From a bacterium (lineage in GTDB: Bacteria; Hinthialibacterota; Hinthialibacteria; OLB16), in NCBI GenBank assembly GCA_022072055.1, contig JAJVIK010000009.1:151289-215288 (forward strand): 64,000 bases of DNA. The letters are read 5' to 3'. Below, piece by piece: positions 37,089 through 45,766 of the stretch; positions within the stretch are counted from its first letter, which is position 1, and each line of letters begins with the position of its first letter. The translations under genes were made by a program, and so were the position numbers. The notes under the pieces were generated by a model that saw only the letters and a program-made list of their open reading frames with translations, made no database searches and was not told where the DNA came from.

Positions 37089-37256
37089 TCAATGAATTCC
37101 TGGGCTACGGAAGACAAACTCCTCTTTGAAGCACCAATAAGATGCTCCTGCAATTGGAACCGTCAAGAAGAGTGCAATGACGAACGGCCACCAACCGATG
37201 CGTTGGACCGCGTTGTTATCTGACTGTCCGGTGTTTCTTAATGGCATGATGTTCAT
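37089..37256 (-). CDS. small ORF with one membrane segment, coupled to drmMI
   Basis: 55 aa beginning 'MNIMPLRNTGQSDNNAVQRI' and then a single hydrophobic segment 'GWWPFVIALFLTVPIAGASY'. Its ATG overlaps the drmMI stop as ATGA, the arrangement expected of translational coupling. Caution: another frame of the same strand (37162-37067) ends 'SSVAQEFIEYIRLKE' and looks like the tail of an unrelated broken gene, so this stretch may be debris and the small ORF accidental. No family is recognised. Confidence 0.3.
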   Translation of the reverse strand: MNIMPLRNTGQSDNNAVQRIGWWPFVIALFLTVPIAGASYWCFKEEFVFRSPGIH

Positions 37257-40200
37257 CACCACATCCCCCTCAGACCTTTCTGATCTGTCCCCGCCTTCTT
37301 CCTCCCCCCTTTGGCGCCGCCCTTTTTTGCCTTCTTGTCATGCAGGCCTAGGCGGACCTCTTCGGCGTAGCGTTCGTGGTTGAGGGCGAGGAGGCGGTCG
37401 AGGACTTCGCGGCGGGCGGGTTCGGAGAGGGTGTAACGGATGCCTTGTTTGGTTTCGTGGAAACCATGGCCGAGGTCGAGGCCGGTCCAGCCATAGGCGG
37501 CGGCCACAGCCTGATCCATCTCGACATGCAACCGCCGCAGCTCGGCGATGTCGCTGGCCTTCTCGGCCCGGTTGTGGAAGCGGTTGTAGGTCTTCGTCAG
37601 ACCCTCTTGCCGCGACAGCATGATCTGTCGGCGGAACTCATGGTACCTTTCGCCGATGGATTCGAGACTGGTCAGGTCGGTTGGGAATGGGAAGGTCTCG
37701 AAGCAATCGCTCGGTGTATAGACCGCATCGGTACGCAGTGAAGAGCCGTACTTCAGAATCCACCAGTAATGAAGCGATGAGTCCATCACCGCGTATCCGC
37801 CCAAACTATCAGTCGCAAAGACAACCAACTTCTGATCATAGACGTACTGGTTCTCGACAAAAACAGATGCCTGAGTCTTGCTCGTTTGGCTCCGCACCAA
37901 CACCCGCTCTTGTCTCGCGATGGATATCCAAAGTGTCTTCGCTTCGCCACCATGCTGCCACCAGTAAGTGCCACGCTTTGTTCCGATTGTATTTCGGCCA
38001 ATGAGGAGCTCTCTCTCCGGTTTAACCTTTTCCTCGACTATCCGAAAGCAGTCGGGATACTCCATCGCCCGCCCAATGGGCCAGTCGAAGAAATTGATGA
38101 CCCAGCGACTCGGGGATTGATCAAAACGAGAGTTGAGGTCTTCCCCGTTCAAGTATGGGAAGAGGACATCCTTGTTGCGTGGGTCCTTGGCGATCAGGGC
38201 CTGGGCTTCATCAGGAGTCAACACAAACCCCATGCCGAGGACACAGGAGCCCTTGAATGATCTACCAGCGTTGGCGGCGAGGCGGTACGGGTCGCCCGAA
38301 ACCGCGCCGGGTTTGGAGAGGTACGGGGTGATGCCGGTGGTGAGGATCTCATCGAGGTGGTGGGGACCCTTCCAGGCTCCTTTATGCGCCCAGACATGCG
38401 CAACCTCAAGATTCGCCACTCCCGGCCATTTGCGGCTGGGGACCGCCCGGTAGAGGGAGAAAGCGGGCGAGACGCCCGCGGTCCCAGAGAGTTGGTCGAG
38501 TCCCACCTCGCGGGTATCGCCCTGTGCGATGGTGTTGGTGGCAAGCAGTCCAAAGCAGCCGCCCTGTCTGAGCAGGTTTCCGGCGCGAAGGAAGAAGTAG
38601 GAACACAGGTCCGCGCTGCCGCGTTTGCCCCCGGCCAGATGTTCCACCAGATAGTCACGGTAATCGGTCCCGATCGCGCCGGTGATTTTCTGCCCGCCCA
38701 TGAAGGGGGGATTGCCGATGATGGCGGCGAAGCCGGACCTCATCCCCCCTAACCCCCCTTCTCCCACAGGGCGAAGGGGGGAACCATCTCCCCCCTCTCC
38801 CCGTGGGAGAGGGGCCGGGGGTGAGGTTGAGAGAAACACCTCCGGGAATTCCAGCGCCCAATGGAAGGGCCTGCGGTCGCCGATGGCGTTTTTGGCTTCC
38901 TCCGCCAGTTGCGACTCGCTGATGCGGCCATGCAGGAAGGCATAGAACCGGCCACGGGTGTTCTGTTCGTTTTCGGCGCGGGCGCGGACAGTGGGGGCGG
39001 AGAAGAAGGAGCCGAGGAGCAGGTCGCCGCCCAGTTTGAGTTTCCGCATGGCGGCATCGGCTTCCGCGAGCAGATGCTCTTTGCGCTCCACATCCTCGAT
39101 GGTGTTCACTGAAAACTCACGCAGCTTGTCGCGCGCGGCCAGCGCCTCCCCAATCGCCTTTTCGATCTCCTGCTCCGGGAACCCGGCGCCCTCCCCCTGG
39201 CGGTCCAAAGACCAGGTGCGCAACTGATCGAGATCCACACCGAGCAGCGAATCGCCGCTCTTGATGGCATGATCGAGGAAGGTGAAGGCGCGCCCGCGGT
39301 CCAGGGTGGTCAGCCACAACGAAAGCTTGGCCATCTCCACCGCCATCGGGTTCTTGTCCACCCCATACAGGCAGCGCTCCGCGATGAGCCGCCGCGCCAT
39401 CACCAGGCGCTCCTCTTCGTCATCAGGGAGGATCATTTCATCGGGCGCGCCGGTGGCGGGCTGGCCGTAGGGGGTGATGCGGAGGCCCTCCTCCACCTCC
39501 TCCCACGCCTCCACCAACCGTTCCGAAAGATACCGGCAGGCTTGCACCAGAAAGGCCCCGCTGCCGCACGCCATGTCGCAGATCTTGAGAGAGAGGAGTT
39601 CGGCGGCTGAGCGCAGTTTCCATTCCTCGCGCGGGCAACCCTCGGCGGGGCCATCATAGACCAAGGGCTCCAGGGTGAATTGGACAATCGGCTCGGTGAG
39701 GGAGCGCGGGGTGTAGTGCGTGCCGGATTGGCGGCGCTCGACCCCGGTGGTGACATAGAAACTGCCGTCATGAATGACCACCGGATCGCCAAAGGAATCG
39801 GCGCGGAGGATCCCGGCGAAGGGCAGGACACGCTGGTAGATCGCATCCTCATTGCGGCAGGCCGCGCGCAGTCGGAATTGGATCTCTTCGGCGGGTTCCT
39901 TGAGGTCTTTCCAGATGGTCTTCTGGGCGCGGCCGGTTTGTGCGTTCAGCCAGTCGAGGAAATCTCCTTCGGCCTTCCTCCCTGCTTCGACTGCTTGCCA
40001 CTGGGCCTCCAAATCGGCAAGCGCCACCTCCGGCTCTTCTCCTTGTTTGGCCTTGAGCGAAAGGACCACCCCTTCGGCGCGCTTGGCGGTGTGATCGAGC
40101 AGACCTTCATAGACATGGCCGATCTGTTCGATATCCAGTGCGCGGAAAGAGAGCCGCCGCTTCTGGGTCTCGCCGCCGGGAACGCGCACCTCCAGGAATT

Positions 40201-41437
40201 GAAGCGACTCGAGCAGGTGCAGCACGGCGCGGTTGTTGATCGGGACAGGATGCGCAGGAGTGGTCTTCCAACGAGAGCCCCGCGGACGCCCCTCGAGGAA
40301 CGGATAGCGATCCGGGTCGAAAAGATGACCGCCATAGGCCGGGATGCGCAGGAGGTCATGCTGGACCCCATCATGGACGGCGCGAAAAGTGGCCAGCAGG
40401 CGGCACCAGGCGTCATGACGGCGCTCGAGGACCTCTTCCCCAAGCAGGTTGGCCGCCTCGCGCAGCTGGGCCTGAAGCGTGGAGACCGCGTAGTTGTCGT
40501 CATAAGCGGCCTCCCCCAAGAGCAGGAGCTTGCGTTCCTCCGCGCAGAACAGGAACACGAGGCGCATCATGACCGCCAGCGCGGCTTCATAGACCTCCTC
40601 AGGAGCGACCCCCTCCAGCAGTTTGCGATCATGGTCGAGATCCACTTGATCCAGCCCCTGCACAAGCATCTCGACCGCCCGGCGGACCTGGTAGCCGAGC
40701 TGATCGGTGACTTCCTGCTGGTCCTGAGCGCTTCTCTCGAGCAGCGCCCCGAGACGCACTTCTTCGGCGACGCCGACAAGCCGCTGGACTCCTAGAAGAG
40801 TGCGGAAGGCCTGAAGGGTGATCTTCTCATCGAGCCACAGCCCGGCGTACCAGGAGGCATATCCGGTCGTTTCACCGCGCGGCGCATTCACCAGCATCCA
40901 CTGCTCGCCGTTGGTGACCAGCCCCAGTGGCAGGTCCGTGGCATGGAGGAGTTCCATCATCCGCGTGTCGGGAGAGGCTTTCCAATGCGAACCATGGAGA
41001 GGCTTTGAAAGCGGTTGATCAGCGGGGTAAACGCAAATCAGCAGGCAGGGCTTGCCCCCGTCGGGATGCCCTTCGGGAAAGAGAACCACCGCATCCGGTC
41101 GAAGGATCTCGTTGTGCTCGGAAACAGTTGCTTTGAAGTTGGCGCAGGCTTGGCCTTGATCGAGCACCTTGTCCGAGTATCCAAGAATCTCCTCGAGGAC
41201 AAAGTGAATCCACGCGCGGTGCAAGACTTGGTCCTGCCCGTCGGCGGCTTGCCATTCCTCATAGGCCAGACGAAGCCGCGCGAACTGTTCCGGATCATGC
41301 GCCTCCAGTCCTTGCGGGAAGACATCCAGCAGGACCGGCATGGAGAGGAACGGGCCCGACACCTCGATGAGCTGGAGCCAGTCATTGTGGTGGCGGGCCA
41401 TGGAACCGCCGAACTGAAGGCGCGCGCGTCTAACCAT
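37256..41437 (-). CDS. drmMI: DISARM adenine methyltransferase DrmMI
   Basis: 1393 aa, type IIG/PglX-like. N-terminal region resembles the endonuclease-like part of such methylases. The catalytic domain has motif I 'ICDMACGSGAFLVQACR' (about 622), 'GVDKNPMAVEMAKLSLW', and motif IV 'IIGNPPFMGGQK' (about 907), which predicts N6-adenine methylation. The target-recognition region follows. Two palindromic repeats are inserted in frame, at about residues 870-899 and 983-991. The C-terminus is Lys/Gly-rich. In DISARM this enzyme marks host DNA as self. It starts 8 nt inside drmD; an internal ATG at 41401 is possible. Confidence 0.92.
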   Translation of the reverse strand: MVRRARLQFGGSMARHHNDWLQLIEVSGPFLSMPVLLDVFPQGLEAHDPEQFARLRLAYEEWQAADGQDQVLHRAWIHFVLEEILGYSDKVLDQGQACANFKATVSEHNEILRPDAVVLFPEGHPDGGKPCLLICVYPADQPLSKPLHGSHWKASPDTRMMELLHATDLPLGLVTNGEQWMLVNAPRGETTGYASWYAGLWLDEKITLQAFRTLLGVQRLVGVAEEVRLGALLERSAQDQQEVTDQLGYQVRRAVEMLVQGLDQVDLDHDRKLLEGVAPEEVYEAALAVMMRLVFLFCAEERKLLLLGEAAYDDNYAVSTLQAQLREAANLLGEEVLERRHDAWCRLLATFRAVHDGVQHDLLRIPAYGGHLFDPDRYPFLEGRPRGSRWKTTPAHPVPINNRAVLHLLESLQFLEVRVPGGETQKRRLSFRALDIEQIGHVYEGLLDHTAKRAEGVVLSLKAKQGEEPEVALADLEAQWQAVEAGRKAEGDFLDWLNAQTGRAQKTIWKDLKEPAEEIQFRLRAACRNEDAIYQRVLPFAGILRADSFGDPVVIHDGSFYVTTGVERRQSGTHYTPRSLTEPIVQFTLEPLVYDGPAEGCPREEWKLRSAAELLSLKICDMACGSGAFLVQACRYLSERLVEAWEEVEEGLRITPYGQPATGAPDEMILPDDEEERLVMARRLIAERCLYGVDKNPMAVEMAKLSLWLTTLDRGRAFTFLDHAIKSGDSLLGVDLDQLRTWSLDRQGEGAGFPEQEIEKAIGEALAARDKLREFSVNTIEDVERKEHLLAEADAAMRKLKLGGDLLLGSFFSAPTVRARAENEQNTRGRFYAFLHGRISESQLAEEAKNAIGDRRPFHWALEFPEVFLSTSPPAPLPRGEGGDGSPLRPVGEGGLGGMRSGFAAIIGNPPFMGGQKITGAIGTDYRDYLVEHLAGGKRGSADLCSYFFLRAGNLLRQGGCFGLLATNTIAQGDTREVGLDQLSGTAGVSPAFSLYRAVPSRKWPGVANLEVAHVWAHKGAWKGPHHLDEILTTGITPYLSKPGAVSGDPYRLAANAGRSFKGSCVLGMGFVLTPDEAQALIAKDPRNKDVLFPYLNGEDLNSRFDQSPSRWVINFFDWPIGRAMEYPDCFRIVEEKVKPERELLIGRNTIGTKRGTYWWQHGGEAKTLWISIARQERVLVRSQTSKTQASVFVENQYVYDQKLVVFATDSLGGYAVMDSSLHYWWILKYGSSLRTDAVYTPSDCFETFPFPTDLTSLESIGERYHEFRRQIMLSRQEGLTKTYNRFHNRAEKASDIAELRRLHVEMDQAVAAAYGWTGLDLGHGFHETKQGIRYTLSEPARREVLDRLLALNHERYAEEVRLGLHDKKAKKGGAKGGRKKAGTDQKGLRGMW
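38463..38489. repeat. palindromic repeat inserted in frame in drmMI (B)
   Basis: GCGGGCG and CGCCCGC pair around AGA, followed by a GGTCCC tail. On the coding strand it reads 'GTAGVSPA', a phrase that recurs as the translation of a common bacterial intergenic palindrome. It separates 'GLDQL' from 'SLYRAVPSRKWPG', which are normally almost adjacent in this methylase family. Confidence 0.6.
38740..38827. repeat. palindromic repeat inserted in frame in drmMI (A)
   Basis: Runs of C and G frame two nested hairpins, one being CTCTCCCCGTGGGAGAG. Its six-frame translations include 'LTPGPSPTGRGG', a well-known footprint of a dispersed bacterial repeat. In the gene it adds about 30 residues ('SPPAPLPRGEGGDGSPLRP' and neighbours) between 'LEFPEVF' and 'GFAAIIGNPPF' without breaking the frame. 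Confidence 0.75.
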
Positions 41438-44400
41438 GGGCCAGCTTCTCCGGAACCAGGAAGGTCACCGTCACCGGGAACAAACGCGGCTGCGGGTTCG
41501 CGTAACGATTGAGGATCAGCTCCGTCTCCTTCTCGATCTCGGAAGGAATTCGGGCCAGTCTTGCCTTCAGAGCATCCATGTTGCGCTCGAGCTGTGACAA
41601 CTCCTCCTCGGCAAAGGTGAACTTCGCTTGTTGGATGCGCGGGGCCGCCTTGTCGAGTTCATTCTGGATGTTGCGTTGAAGTTCAATAAGAACGGACTTG
41701 AGGTCGTCCGCCTCCTTCTCCGCCCGCTCCAGCATTTTGTCTTCAAGGTTGCGCGTCCGTTCCTTCACGCGGGTTTCGAGCATTTGAACCAACCCGGATT
41801 CCACTTCGCTCCAGATTCCTTGGAATCGTTGCTTTACCTTCTCGACGGGCTGATCCGTGGTGGCAGAGGCGAGCGATTCTTCAATCTTCACTTGAGTTGT
41901 GCGCGAAAGGCGGCCTTCCTTGATTTCCCCTCCGGCGGTGATGATTTCTTCGTGGAGACGCTGATGATCCCCACCGATCACAACCAAGCGGGCGTGAGCA
42001 ATGACCACCGGCGTGTCCAGGATGTGATTGGGGACTGTGCGGGCTGTCACACGATGCAGTCCTTTGCGCCCCTCCGGGGCCCAGACCTCGGCGCGGAGGA
42101 GGTGAAGCGCCATTTGCACCAGACGGTGGTTGAGGTGGCAGAGCACCACTTTGTCCCCCACCTCGGCAGCCACTTGATGATCAAAGGTGATCGGACGCAG
42201 CGCGCGGGTGTGCGGGTGCTCCAAGCCTTCGGCGCACTTGGCCCAACTGCCGCGGAGCGGCGGGAGTTTGAAAACCGGGCATGCCTTGAAGCGTCCCGAG
42301 TGATCCGGCCAAACGCCATCTAAAGCGGCGTTAACCAGAGCAGGCTGCTTGGCCAATTCGAGGGCCACATCCACAATGGACTTGATGTTTTCCGGAGTGA
42401 AACGGAGCTCTCGGCGAGTCTCGTCCAGTTGTTCGCTGAAGCGTTCGATCTCGCGGCGGACATCTCTTTCGAAGCGGAGAATCCGGCTGATGGGTTTGGC
42501 CTGTTCCTCCGCATCGCGTGTGTCGAGGTTTCGCCGTCGCCCGAGCATGGCGTCCTCCACCTGTTCGGCGATGACCGGTCCCACCTTGCCAAGATCCGCG
42601 CGGATGTTTTCCACCTTGCGAGCCGCGATCATCAGGAACTCGATGTCGCCCTGGAAATCGCCGGGACGAATCTTTTCAATGTGTCCCTGGTCAAAAGCGC
42701 GCACACGCTCCTCGTAGCCTTTTCCCACAAAGTGATAGATGCGGACCTCAGGGGCCTTCTGACCATGGCGGTCCACACGGCCGTTGCGCTGTTCCAGGCG
42801 GTTGGGATTCCAGGGTATCTCGAAGTGGATCAGACGGTGGCAGTGATTCTGAAGGTCGATGCCCTCCGAGGCTGCATCGGTGGCGAGAAGGATGCGGACC
42901 GGGCTTTCCTTCGGATCATGCTGGAAGGCGGCCTTGATCTTTTCCCGGTCCTCGTCTCGCATGCCACCGTAAAGGGTTTCAAGCCGTCCGGCTTCCGCAA
43001 GCTTCTCGGCGGCCAGGATGCCATGAAGCCATTTCTGGGTGGCGCGATATTCCGTGAAGATGATGACCCGCTCATCCGACCATTTGCCGCCGGGCTTCAG
43101 CGTCTGCTTCAGCCAACGGATCAATTCCTCAGTCTTGGAATCCGCCCGGGCCGATGCCCTCTCCCCCCAACTGCGCATCTTTGACAAGAGGCCTTCCTCT
43201 TCGGGGGTCGAGGATCGGAAAAGGGTCGTTGCGAGGCCGATGACTTCGCCGGAACTGGACTCGCGTTCTTCATCATCGGGCAGGTCTTCCTCAGCCCCCT
43301 CAATACGCTGGCGAAGGATGCCGACGGTCGGCTTCGCGCCGGCGCGACGGTCCCTGCGTTTGGCATGGGCAAGGGCCTCCTCGTGCTTCGCCAAAGTCAG
43401 AGCGAAGGCTTCAGGCGATGAGAAGAGGCGTTTCTTCAGGAGCTTGAGGACAAACTCCACGGCGGTCTTTTCAGTGTTGTCGGAGACATCCCGGCAGCGC
43501 AGGCGCGTATACTCCTGAAGAGTCTTGTGAATCTCCCTCTCTTCATCGGTGTACCCCACCTCAATGGGTTCGAGAACACGCTTCGGAAACTTTCTCTCGC
43601 CCGCCCAGTCCTTAAATTCAGACTTCATCCTTCGGACCATGATAGCATGAATCTGCTTGTGGTCCGGCTCGATCCCTCGCGCGAAGCGTTGGCTATCCAG
43701 CAACTCGAGAAACGCCGTGAAGGATTCGCTGTATCCATTGTGCGGAGTGGCGGTCAGGAAGAGTCGGTGCTCGAAATGGGGCGACAACTCCCTGATCGCC
43801 GATGTGCGTTGCGAATCGATGGCGTAGTGTCCTCGGCCCGAGGGCGCGACATTGTGGGCTTCATCCACCACGAGCATATCGAAGCGGCGGGGATACATCG
43901 ATTCGGTCTGGCTGGGCAGCAATTCGCGAAAGAGACGGAGAGGCTTCTCGCGTTTGATGAAGTCAATGGAAGTAATGAGGCGCGGAAAGGATGACCATGG
44001 ATTGGCGTGGATGCCGCGGGACCTCCTGAGATCGCGCATCATCTCCGTGTCTACGATTCTGAACTCCAAGCCGAACTTGTCGCGCATCTGGTCCCGCCAT
44101 TGGATCTGAAGGGAGGCCGGACAGATGATCAGAATCTTGCGCGTTCGATGGCGGAGAATGAGCTCTTGAAGAACCAACCCCGCTTCGATCGTTTTCCCGA
44201 GACCCACGTCGTCGGCCAGTAGAAGGTTGACGCGCGGCATCTGTACGGCGCGGATAACCGGATCAAGCTGATAGTCCTCGATATCGATCCCACTGCGGAA
44301 GGGCGACTGGATCGCTTTGAAGTCGGCCTTCGAGATCGCTCCCCACCGAACTGCATCAAGAAAGGCGTCCAGGCGGTGGGGATCATCAAAGCCAGTGGGT

Positions 44401-44669
44401 TTGGGGACCACCATTCGCTCATGGACCGTGGCCCCTGGCTCAAGTTCCCACACAACCTGCAGCTCCTCGCCGAGCGCATCATCCTCGATGCAAGAAAGCT
44501 GCACCAATGTCTGGGAGGATTTGATTGAAGCGCCTGTGAATCGGTCGGATGGGAGTTCGCACTGGTTCGTGTCGGAGACGATGAAGCGGCGTTGACGCAC
44601 ATCCGCCAATTGCCCCGGCTCGGGTGGGTTGATGGTAATCGTTGAGGGACTTCCAGCTGAGGCGGTCAT
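41430..44669 (-). CDS. drmD: DISARM SNF2-type helicase DrmD
   Basis: 1079 aa. SNF2 motifs: Walker A 'DDVGLGKTIEAGLVLQE' (about 150), DEAH box 'MLVVDEAHNVAP' (about 268), 'HRLFLTATPHNG', and the C-terminal helicase domain 'LLATDAASEGIDLQNHCHRL' (about 600) with 'RLEQRNGRVDRHGQ'. The last 250 residues are coiled-coil rich. The first 150 residues are a beta-rich domain typical of RapA-like SNF2 proteins. DrmD together with drmMI defines class 1 DISARM. ATG at 44669, GAGGG upstream; 110 nt separate it from the preceding gene. Confidence 0.92.
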   Translation of the reverse strand: MTASAGSPSTITINPPEPGQLADVRQRRFIVSDTNQCELPSDRFTGASIKSSQTLVQLSCIEDDALGEELQVVWELEPGATVHERMVVPKPTGFDDPHRLDAFLDAVRWGAISKADFKAIQSPFRSGIDIEDYQLDPVIRAVQMPRVNLLLADDVGLGKTIEAGLVLQELILRHRTRKILIICPASLQIQWRDQMRDKFGLEFRIVDTEMMRDLRRSRGIHANPWSSFPRLITSIDFIKREKPLRLFRELLPSQTESMYPRRFDMLVVDEAHNVAPSGRGHYAIDSQRTSAIRELSPHFEHRLFLTATPHNGYSESFTAFLELLDSQRFARGIEPDHKQIHAIMVRRMKSEFKDWAGERKFPKRVLEPIEVGYTDEEREIHKTLQEYTRLRCRDVSDNTEKTAVEFVLKLLKKRLFSSPEAFALTLAKHEEALAHAKRRDRRAGAKPTVGILRQRIEGAEEDLPDDEERESSSGEVIGLATTLFRSSTPEEEGLLSKMRSWGERASARADSKTEELIRWLKQTLKPGGKWSDERVIIFTEYRATQKWLHGILAAEKLAEAGRLETLYGGMRDEDREKIKAAFQHDPKESPVRILLATDAASEGIDLQNHCHRLIHFEIPWNPNRLEQRNGRVDRHGQKAPEVRIYHFVGKGYEERVRAFDQGHIEKIRPGDFQGDIEFLMIAARKVENIRADLGKVGPVIAEQVEDAMLGRRRNLDTRDAEEQAKPISRILRFERDVRREIERFSEQLDETRRELRFTPENIKSIVDVALELAKQPALVNAALDGVWPDHSGRFKACPVFKLPPLRGSWAKCAEGLEHPHTRALRPITFDHQVAAEVGDKVVLCHLNHRLVQMALHLLRAEVWAPEGRKGLHRVTARTVPNHILDTPVVIAHARLVVIGGDHQRLHEEIITAGGEIKEGRLSRTTQVKIEESLASATTDQPVEKVKQRFQGIWSEVESGLVQMLETRVKERTRNLEDKMLERAEKEADDLKSVLIELQRNIQNELDKAAPRIQQAKFTFAEEELSQLERNMDALKARLARIPSEIEKETELILNRYANPQPRLFPVTVTFLVPEKLAHG

Positions 44670-44779
44670 GGTGGCCCTCTAAAGTTAAGTCGTGCAGATC
44701 AGGGGAGGAATAATGCCGCGAAAGAAGCACCGTTGTCTACCTATAACTGAATCCCCCCGTCAATCCACACGGCTTCCAA

Positions 44780-45739
44780 TCAACCCCCTTCGCAAAACCT
44801 CAAGAACCGATCAAACAACTGCGTCTTCCTTACCTCGAATGCCTTATGCCATTTTTTCTCGCTCGGCAGTTCCCGGCGCTCAATGAGGCCGAATTCCGCC
44901 AGCGGAGTGAAGATGCGCGACTCGCAAAGGGAGAGGATGCGGCCTGGGTATTCGGGTGGATCCAGGCGCTCCACAACCGCTGGGAGGAGAAGGTGTTCCG
45001 CGAGGGTCTCCGCGTTCTGCCATGAGTTTGCCAATCTGGAAAGTCGGTAGAGGGCGAATGCGGCGGTTTCCTGGACTCCGCCTTGTTCGCCTCCCCAGGA
45101 CATGTAAGCCAGGTTGAACTTGCGGAACTTGGTGAAGAACAGGAGTGCGAAAAGTTCACCTGCTTTTGAATCCGATAGGAGGTCCTTTCCGATCTTGGTG
45201 ACTCGGAAGACTCCCTTCGTCCTTCGCACAAGTCCCGCCATCACGAGCAGAATCCGAAGCACGTGAAGGGGAAACAGATCCTCTTCGTTAATGACCTTGT
45301 TGACGGCGCGAACGGATTCCGCGTACCCATCCGGCAGGGCAATTCGATCCAGCATCACCTCTACAAACTTTCTGGTGAGGTTGCCCGTTGCAGTCGCTTT
45401 GATCCCACTTTCCTCCAACACGGCCGCAAGGAACAACCGGGCGTTAACAAGAATCCTGGCTCCTTCGAGTTCTTCGAGTGTGAGCTTTGAGTTGAGGCGG
45501 ATCGCGCTGTCTTGCGATACCCAATCCGAGTGGACCAGCCGTGACACCTGGACTGGAGAAAGCCCGCCCAAGTCGGCTTGGGGTTTCCGGTTGTACCGTT
45601 CCACGATTGAGCCAACCACTCGGTTTAGCTCCTCGAGGCTGGAGAACTCCCTTTCCGCGAGAACCTTCTTGATCTCTGCATCGAGTTCGGGGGCCAGGAG
45701 AGGGGAACGCGTAGGGGTATCGCCTCTCTCTTGCGACAT
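44780..45739 (-). CDS. uncharacterised protein heading the DISARM locus, winged-helix-like
   Basis: 319 aa; ATG 45739 lies 6 nt after AAGGAGA, better than the GTG one codon earlier. I do not recognise a named family. The central part reads 'GNLTRKFVEVMLDRI', 'VLRILLVMAGLVRRTKG' and 'FRVTKIGKDLL', a pattern like a winged helix and like the C-terminal half of some plasmid pRiA4b ORF-3-type proteins. The N-terminus has 'LGGLSPVQVSRLVHSDW'. No catalytic motif is evident. As first gene of the apparent operon it could be a DISARM regulator or accessory factor. The 27 nt upstream separate it from an Rhs remnant, so its promoter probably lies in that remnant. Confidence 0.6.
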   Translation of the reverse strand: MSQERGDTPTRSPLLAPELDAEIKKVLAEREFSSLEELNRVVGSIVERYNRKPQADLGGLSPVQVSRLVHSDWVSQDSAIRLNSKLTLEELEGARILVNARLFLAAVLEESGIKATATGNLTRKFVEVMLDRIALPDGYAESVRAVNKVINEEDLFPLHVLRILLVMAGLVRRTKGVFRVTKIGKDLLSDSKAGELFALLFFTKFRKFNLAYMSWGGEQGGVQETAAFALYRLSRLANSWQNAETLAEHLLLPAVVERLDPPEYPGRILSLCESRIFTPLAEFGLIERRELPSEKKWHKAFEVRKTQLFDRFLRFCEGG

Positions 45740-45766
45740 CACGGATCTCCTTTTTCACCCTTTCCA

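Noticed and set aside
30021-45739. BREX or type I restriction system instead of DISARM
   Set aside because: The methylase resembles PglX, but there is no PglZ, BrxC or HsdS/HsdR; DrmA, DrmB and DrmD features decide for DISARM.
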